Source: SHLQ01 sp964562985
GTDB lineage: Bacteria; Actinomycetota; Acidimicrobiia; Acidimicrobiales; SHLQ01
DNA: 8,549 nucleotides
Assembly: GCA_964562985.1 (NCBI GenBank)
Contig: CAZLWE010000094.1
Coordinates: forward strand, 1-8,549
Direction: 5' to 3'
Positions 5,949 to 8,549 of the stretch are shown here, one piece after another. Below the pieces are notes generated by a model, which was not told the origin of the DNA, did not search any database, and saw only the letters and a program-made list of their open reading frames with translations. Every line of letters starts with the position of its first letter. Position 1 is the stretch's first letter. The translations under genes were made by a program, and so were the position numbers.

Positions 5949-6818
5949 ATGAGCCGCACCGTTACCTTCGCTGCTACCCAACTCGCCATGAGCTGGGATA
6001 TCGACGCCAATCTCGCCAAGGCCGAGAAGGCCGTACGAGACGCTCACGCCCAGGGCGCCCAGGTGATCTTGCTTCAGGAACTCTTTGAGACGCCCTACTT
6101 CTGCAAGACCCAGCAATACGACAACCTCGACCTCGCGAAACCACTCGCCAACAACCCGCTGATCGAACGCTTCGCTGCGCTGGCCTCCGAACTCGAGGTC
6201 GTGCTCCCGATCAGCTACTTCGAACGAGACAACAACACGTTCTTCAACTCCCTCGTGATGATCGACGCCGACGGCACGGTCATGCACAACTACCGCAAGA
6301 CCCACATCCCCGATGGCCCCGGCTACACCGAGAAGTTCTACTTCACCCCCGGCGACACCGGCTTCACCGTGTGGGAAACGCGCTATGGCACGTTCGGTGC
6401 CGGCATCTGCTGGGATCAGTGGTTCCCCGAAACCGCACGCTCATGCGCACTGCTCGGCGCCGAAGCCATGTTCTACCCCACCGCGATCGGCTCCGAACCA
6501 CAGGACCCAACCCTCGACTCGAGCGACCACTGGCAACGCGTCATGCAGGGCCACGCTGCAGCCAACATCTTGCCCGTCATCGCCTCGAACCGGGTGGGCG
6601 TCGAAGAAGACGACGGCATCACCACCACCTTCTACGGCAAGTCGTTCATCACCGATCACACCGGCGCAAAGCTCACCGAAGCTGGCGCCGACGAAGCGAT
6701 CTTGGTCACCGAGATCGACCTCGATGCCACGGCCACCTACCGCCGCAGTTGGGGCCTGTTTCGAGATCGACGTCCAGAACTGTACGGGCCGATCCTCGGA
6801 CAAACCCCGAGCGAATGA
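5949..6818 (+). CDS. aguB: N-carbamoylputrescine amidase
   Basis: The 289-residue product is a nitrilase-superfamily (carbon-nitrogen hydrolase) enzyme. It hydrolyses N-carbamoylputrescine to putrescine, CO2 and ammonia, the last step of the agmatine deiminase route to polyamines, in the cytoplasm. The catalytic Glu-Lys-Cys set is visible: E44 in LLQELFETPYF, K117 in NYRKTHIPD, and C154 in GAGICWDQWFPE, with E128 in GYTEKFYF as the usual auxiliary Glu. The C-terminal YRRSWGLFRDRRPELYGP (264-281) is typical of carbamoylputrescine amidases rather than other nitrilases. Length is normal for the family. ATG at 5949 gives the family-like start MSRTVTFAATQ; a TTG at 5928 would add seven unlikely residues. 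The stop overlaps the aguA start as ATGA, so the two are translationally coupled. Confidence 0.95.
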   Translation: MSRTVTFAATQLAMSWDIDANLAKAEKAVRDAHAQGAQVILLQELFETPYFCKTQQYDNLDLAKPLANNPLIERFAALASELEVVLPISYFERDNNTFFNSLVMIDADGTVMHNYRKTHIPDGPGYTEKFYFTPGDTGFTVWETRYGTFGAGICWDQWFPETARSCALLGAEAMFYPTAIGSEPQDPTLDSSDHWQRVMQGHAAANILPVIASNRVGVEEDDGITTTFYGKSFITDHTGAKLTEAGADEAILVTEIDLDATATYRRSWGLFRDRRPELYGPILGQTPSE

Positions 6819-7912
6819 GCACTCCACTCACCGGAACCCCACGCGCCGACGGCTTCCGCATGCCAGGCGAGCACGAACCGCAGCAAGCGATCTTGATGGC
6901 CTGGCCACATCGGCCAGACAACTGGCGCGAGAACGGCGTAGCGGCGCAGAAGGCATTCGCCGAACTCGCCGCGGCCATCGACCTCGCGACGCCGGTCATC
7001 ATGTGCGTCTCCCCCGAGCACTTCGACACCGCTCGCGAGATGCTTCCCGACATCGTCGACGTCGTTGCTATCCCAAGCGACGACAGCTGGCTCCGAGACA
7101 TCGGCCCCAGCTACGTCGTGAACGACAACGGCGACCTCCGCGGCGTGGACTGGCCATTCAACGCCTGGGGCGGGGTGGTCAACGGCCTCTACGACAGCTG
7201 GGACCAAGACGACGCGCTCGCCGAGCAACTGCTCGACATGCGCGGCGAAGGCCGATACCGGGCACCGCTCGTTCTTGAGGGCGGCGCGATTCATGTAGAT
7301 GGCGAAGGCACCTGCATCACCACCGCCGAATGCCTGCTCCACCCCGGCCGCAACCCTGACCTAAGCAAGGACGAGATCGCTGCGTTCCTTGGCGAGTACC
7401 TCAACGTATCCAAGGTCGTCTGGCTACCGAACGGGCTCTACAACGACGAGACCGACGGCCACGTCGACAACATCTTGCATTTCATCCGACCAGCCGAAGT
7501 CGTGTTGACCTGGTGCGACGATCCCGACGACCCTGTCTATGCCATCTGTCGCGACGCTCTCGATGTTCTCGAATCAGAAACCGACGCGCAAGGTCGCCCA
7601 TTCACGGTGCACAAGCTGCCAATGCCTGGGCCACTCTTCATTACCGATGAGGAGGCCGCGGGCGTCGAGCAGTCGGACACCATGTCTCGCCAAGCGGGTG
7701 AGCGACTGGCCGCTTCCTACACCAACTTCTTGATCACCAACGGCAGGCTCATCTTCCCGCTACTCGACGACGACCACGACGCCGAGGTCGAAGCCGTACT
7801 CAACAAACTCTTCGCCGATCGTGAAGTGATCGGGGTTCCCGCCCGAGAGATCCTTCTCGGCGGCGGCAATATCCACTGCGTAACCCAACAAGTCCCTGCG
7901 GTCGACTCGTAG
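6815..7912 (+). CDS. aguA: Agmatine deiminase
   Basis: The 365-residue product belongs to the agmatine deiminase (peptidyl-arginine-deiminase-like, guanidino-group modifying) family. It converts agmatine and water to N-carbamoylputrescine and ammonia, which AguB then hydrolyses. Catalytic positions are all present: D95 in SWLRDIGP, E155 in VLEGGAIH, H216 and D218 in TDGHVDN, and the nucleophile C355 in GGGNIHCVTQQ. These sit at nearly constant offset from the described Enterococcus faecalis residues, so active-site integrity is clear. The family segment WPFNAWGG (113-120) is also intact. The ATG at 6815 overlaps the aguB stop by four bases. The frame is open far upstream, but that part only overlaps aguB. 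With aguB it gives a complete agmatine-to-putrescine pathway; no arginine decarboxylase or transporter is in the window. Confidence 0.96.
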   Translation: MSTPLTGTPRADGFRMPGEHEPQQAILMAWPHRPDNWRENGVAAQKAFAELAAAIDLATPVIMCVSPEHFDTAREMLPDIVDVVAIPSDDSWLRDIGPSYVVNDNGDLRGVDWPFNAWGGVVNGLYDSWDQDDALAEQLLDMRGEGRYRAPLVLEGGAIHVDGEGTCITTAECLLHPGRNPDLSKDEIAAFLGEYLNVSKVVWLPNGLYNDETDGHVDNILHFIRPAEVVLTWCDDPDDPVYAICRDALDVLESETDAQGRPFTVHKLPMPGPLFITDEEAAGVEQSDTMSRQAGERLAASYTNFLITNGRLIFPLLDDDHDAEVEAVLNKLFADREVIGVPAREILLGGGNIHCVTQQVPAVDS

Positions 7913-7942
7913 CTTCGGTCTAACCGGCCAGCAAAACAGCAA

Positions 7943-7981
7943 ACTCCCTTCGCCTGTCCAACGGGCAGAGGCGAAGGGAGT
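7943..7981. terminator. Bidirectional hairpin terminator between aguA and the surface-protein gene
   Basis: Perfect 13-base arms (7943-7955 and 7969-7981, ACTCCCTTCGCCT and its complement) enclose a 13-base loop that can pair further (GTCC with GGGC). It lies 30 bases after the aguA stop and 24 bases after the convergent gene's stop at 8006. On the minus strand the stem is followed by a T-rich stretch (TTGCTGTTTTGC), so it is best suited to ending the leftward surface-protein transcript. It lacks a T tract on the plus strand but could still stop aguA transcription. Confidence 0.8.
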
Positions 7982-8005
7982 CGCAATTGAAGGGGTCGGG
8001 GGGAT

Positions 8006-8549
8006 CTAGATCAGGCGTCCCCAGCGCATGCACAGAACGCCCGCAGCCATAAGTGTGATGGCCAGCATCACGAACAGTTTCCAGGCATCGGTACCGGTGA
8101 GCGCGAGTTGCGCTCCAGCATTCGCTTGGGCGGACGCCACACCAATGTTCTGTGTACCGGCTTGAGCCTGGGCGCCGCCTTGGTCCTCGATGATGCCGCC
8201 GACTGCAGTTGCTGCGGCGTCATCTGCAGGTGCAGCGGCTGCAGGAGCACCAATGGTCACGGACTCAACACCGTCGTCCAGGACCACCTCAGGTGCGGGG
8301 GCCTCGACCACAGTGGCTTCGACCTCAGCGGCCGGAGCAGGAGCTTCGGGAGCCGGTGCATCAGCCACAGGGGCCGGAGCCTCAACAGCTGGAGCTTCTG
8401 GGGCCGGAGCCTCAACAGCTGGAGCTTCTGGGGCCGGAGCCTCAACAGCTGGAACTTCTGGGGCCGGAGCCTCAACAGCTGGAGCTTCTGGAGCCGGAGC
8501 CGCAGGAGCCGGAGCCGGAGCCGCAGGGGCCGGTGCATCAACAGCTGGA
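8006..8549 (-). CDS. Pro/Ala-rich surface protein with LAxTG-type sortase signal, 5' end outside the window
   Basis: The visible 180 C-terminal residues begin with a long Pro/Ala/Glu/Val-rich stalk of PAVEAPAPE-type decapeptides (about the first 75 residues). A less regular Ala-, Gln- and Gly-rich stretch follows (VTIGAPAAAAPADD, QGGAQAQAGTQN), then the C-terminal signal: LALTG (encoded at 8093-8107), TDAWK, a hydrophobic helix (LFVMLAITLMAAGVL), and a basic tail MRWGRLI. LAxTG is the signal described for class E sortases of actinobacteria, so covalent attachment to the cell wall is likely, with the stalk spanning the wall. The gene has no start here: the frame is open to the window edge, and an internal GTG at 8368 is not convincing as a start. 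The N-terminal part, which should carry the signal peptide and any functional domain, is not visible, so the role is unknown. Confidence 0.8.
   Translation of the reverse strand, partial: PAVDAPAPAAPAPAPAAPAPEAPAVEAPAPEVPAVEAPAPEAPAVEAPAPEAPAVEAPAPVADAPAPEAPAPAAEVEATVVEAPAPEVVLDDGVESVTIGAPAAAAPADDAAATAVGGIIEDQGGAQAQAGTQNIGVASAQANAGAQLALTGTDAWKLFVMLAITLMAAGVLCMRWGRLI
8093..8107 (-). other. LALTG sortase sorting motif (codons)
   Basis: These five codons encode Leu-Ala-Leu-Thr-Gly, 24 residues of which 15 are hydrophobic lie between the motif and the basic end of the protein. The motif, helix and positive tail appear in the order required of a cell-wall sorting signal. Cleavage would fall between Thr and Gly. 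No sortase gene is in the window. Confidence 0.7.
8371..8490 (-). repeat. Four tandem 30-bp in-frame repeats
   Basis: Four copies of a 30-bp unit start at 8371, 8401, 8431 and 8461. They are identical except for one G-to-A change at 8454 that turns an Ala codon into Val. Each encodes ten residues of the Pro/Ala/Val/Glu stalk. Related but diverged units continue to 8549. Near-identity at silent positions points to recent expansion. Confidence 0.95.

Noticed and set aside
6371..6814. Upstream in-frame extension of aguA
   Set aside because: It runs out of frame over aguB and reads as Arg/His-rich nonsense. The ATG at 6815 gives the normal family length.
8371..8490. CRISPR-like array
   Set aside because: The 30-bp units are directly tandem with no unique spacers, and they encode an in-frame decapeptide, so this is a coding repeat.
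8257..8541. Leu/Arg-rich repetitive open frame (LRLRPQKLQLL type)
   Set aside because: It is another reading frame of the 30-bp repeats. The frame carrying the Pro/Ala stalk continues into a sortase signal and is the credible one.

Overview
The window looks like chromosomal DNA from a high-GC actinobacterium. The marks are strong G/C preference at third codon positions, GTG starts, a deazaflavin (F420)-dependent nitroreductase-family protein, genes with a TANNNT-type -10 box placed to give leaderless mRNAs, and an LAxTG-type sortase signal. The gene mix fits a free-living, possibly marine lineage such as the Acidimicrobiia, but that placement is inference. No phage, transposase, CRISPR or defence gene was found. 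Most of the window is ordinary metabolic and cell-surface genes.

Layout from left to right: the 3' half of a tRNA-Lys(CTT) with a rho-independent terminator (1-97); a short desaturase-like gene that lacks the usual N-terminal part (221-841, +); a secreted, C-terminally membrane-anchored protein with a Glu/Ser/Thr/Pro/Ala repeat stalk (920-1453, -); a 315-base gap; a Ddn-like deazaflavin-dependent reductase, probably leaderless (1769-2239, +); a large protein related to the catalytic C-terminal part of N,N-dimethylformamidase (2490-4070, -), with a tiny Lys/Arg-rich gene just upstream on the same strand (4140-4283, -); a three-helix membrane protein of unknown function (4386-5402, +); a tautomerase-superfamily enzyme with an N-terminal catalytic proline (5421-5801, -); the agmatine catabolic pair aguB-aguA (5949-7912, +); a bidirectional hairpin; and the 3' part of a Pro/Ala-rich, sortase-type surface protein that runs off the right edge (8006-8549, -).

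The only clear functional unit is aguB-aguA. Agmatine deiminase (AguA) makes N-carbamoylputrescine, and AguB hydrolyses it to putrescine, CO2 and ammonia. Their reading frames overlap by ATGA, and a good -35/-10 pair lies just before aguB. The small basic gene and the dimethylformamidase-like gene may form a second transcription unit. The other genes stand alone in convergent or divergent arrangements.

The points most worth a second look are the truncated desaturase with an altered first histidine box, two unrelated surface proteins with near-identical in-frame DNA repeats, the dimethylformamidase-like protein without a recognisable small subunit, the tautomerase start that exposes Pro1, and the unrecognised membrane protein.
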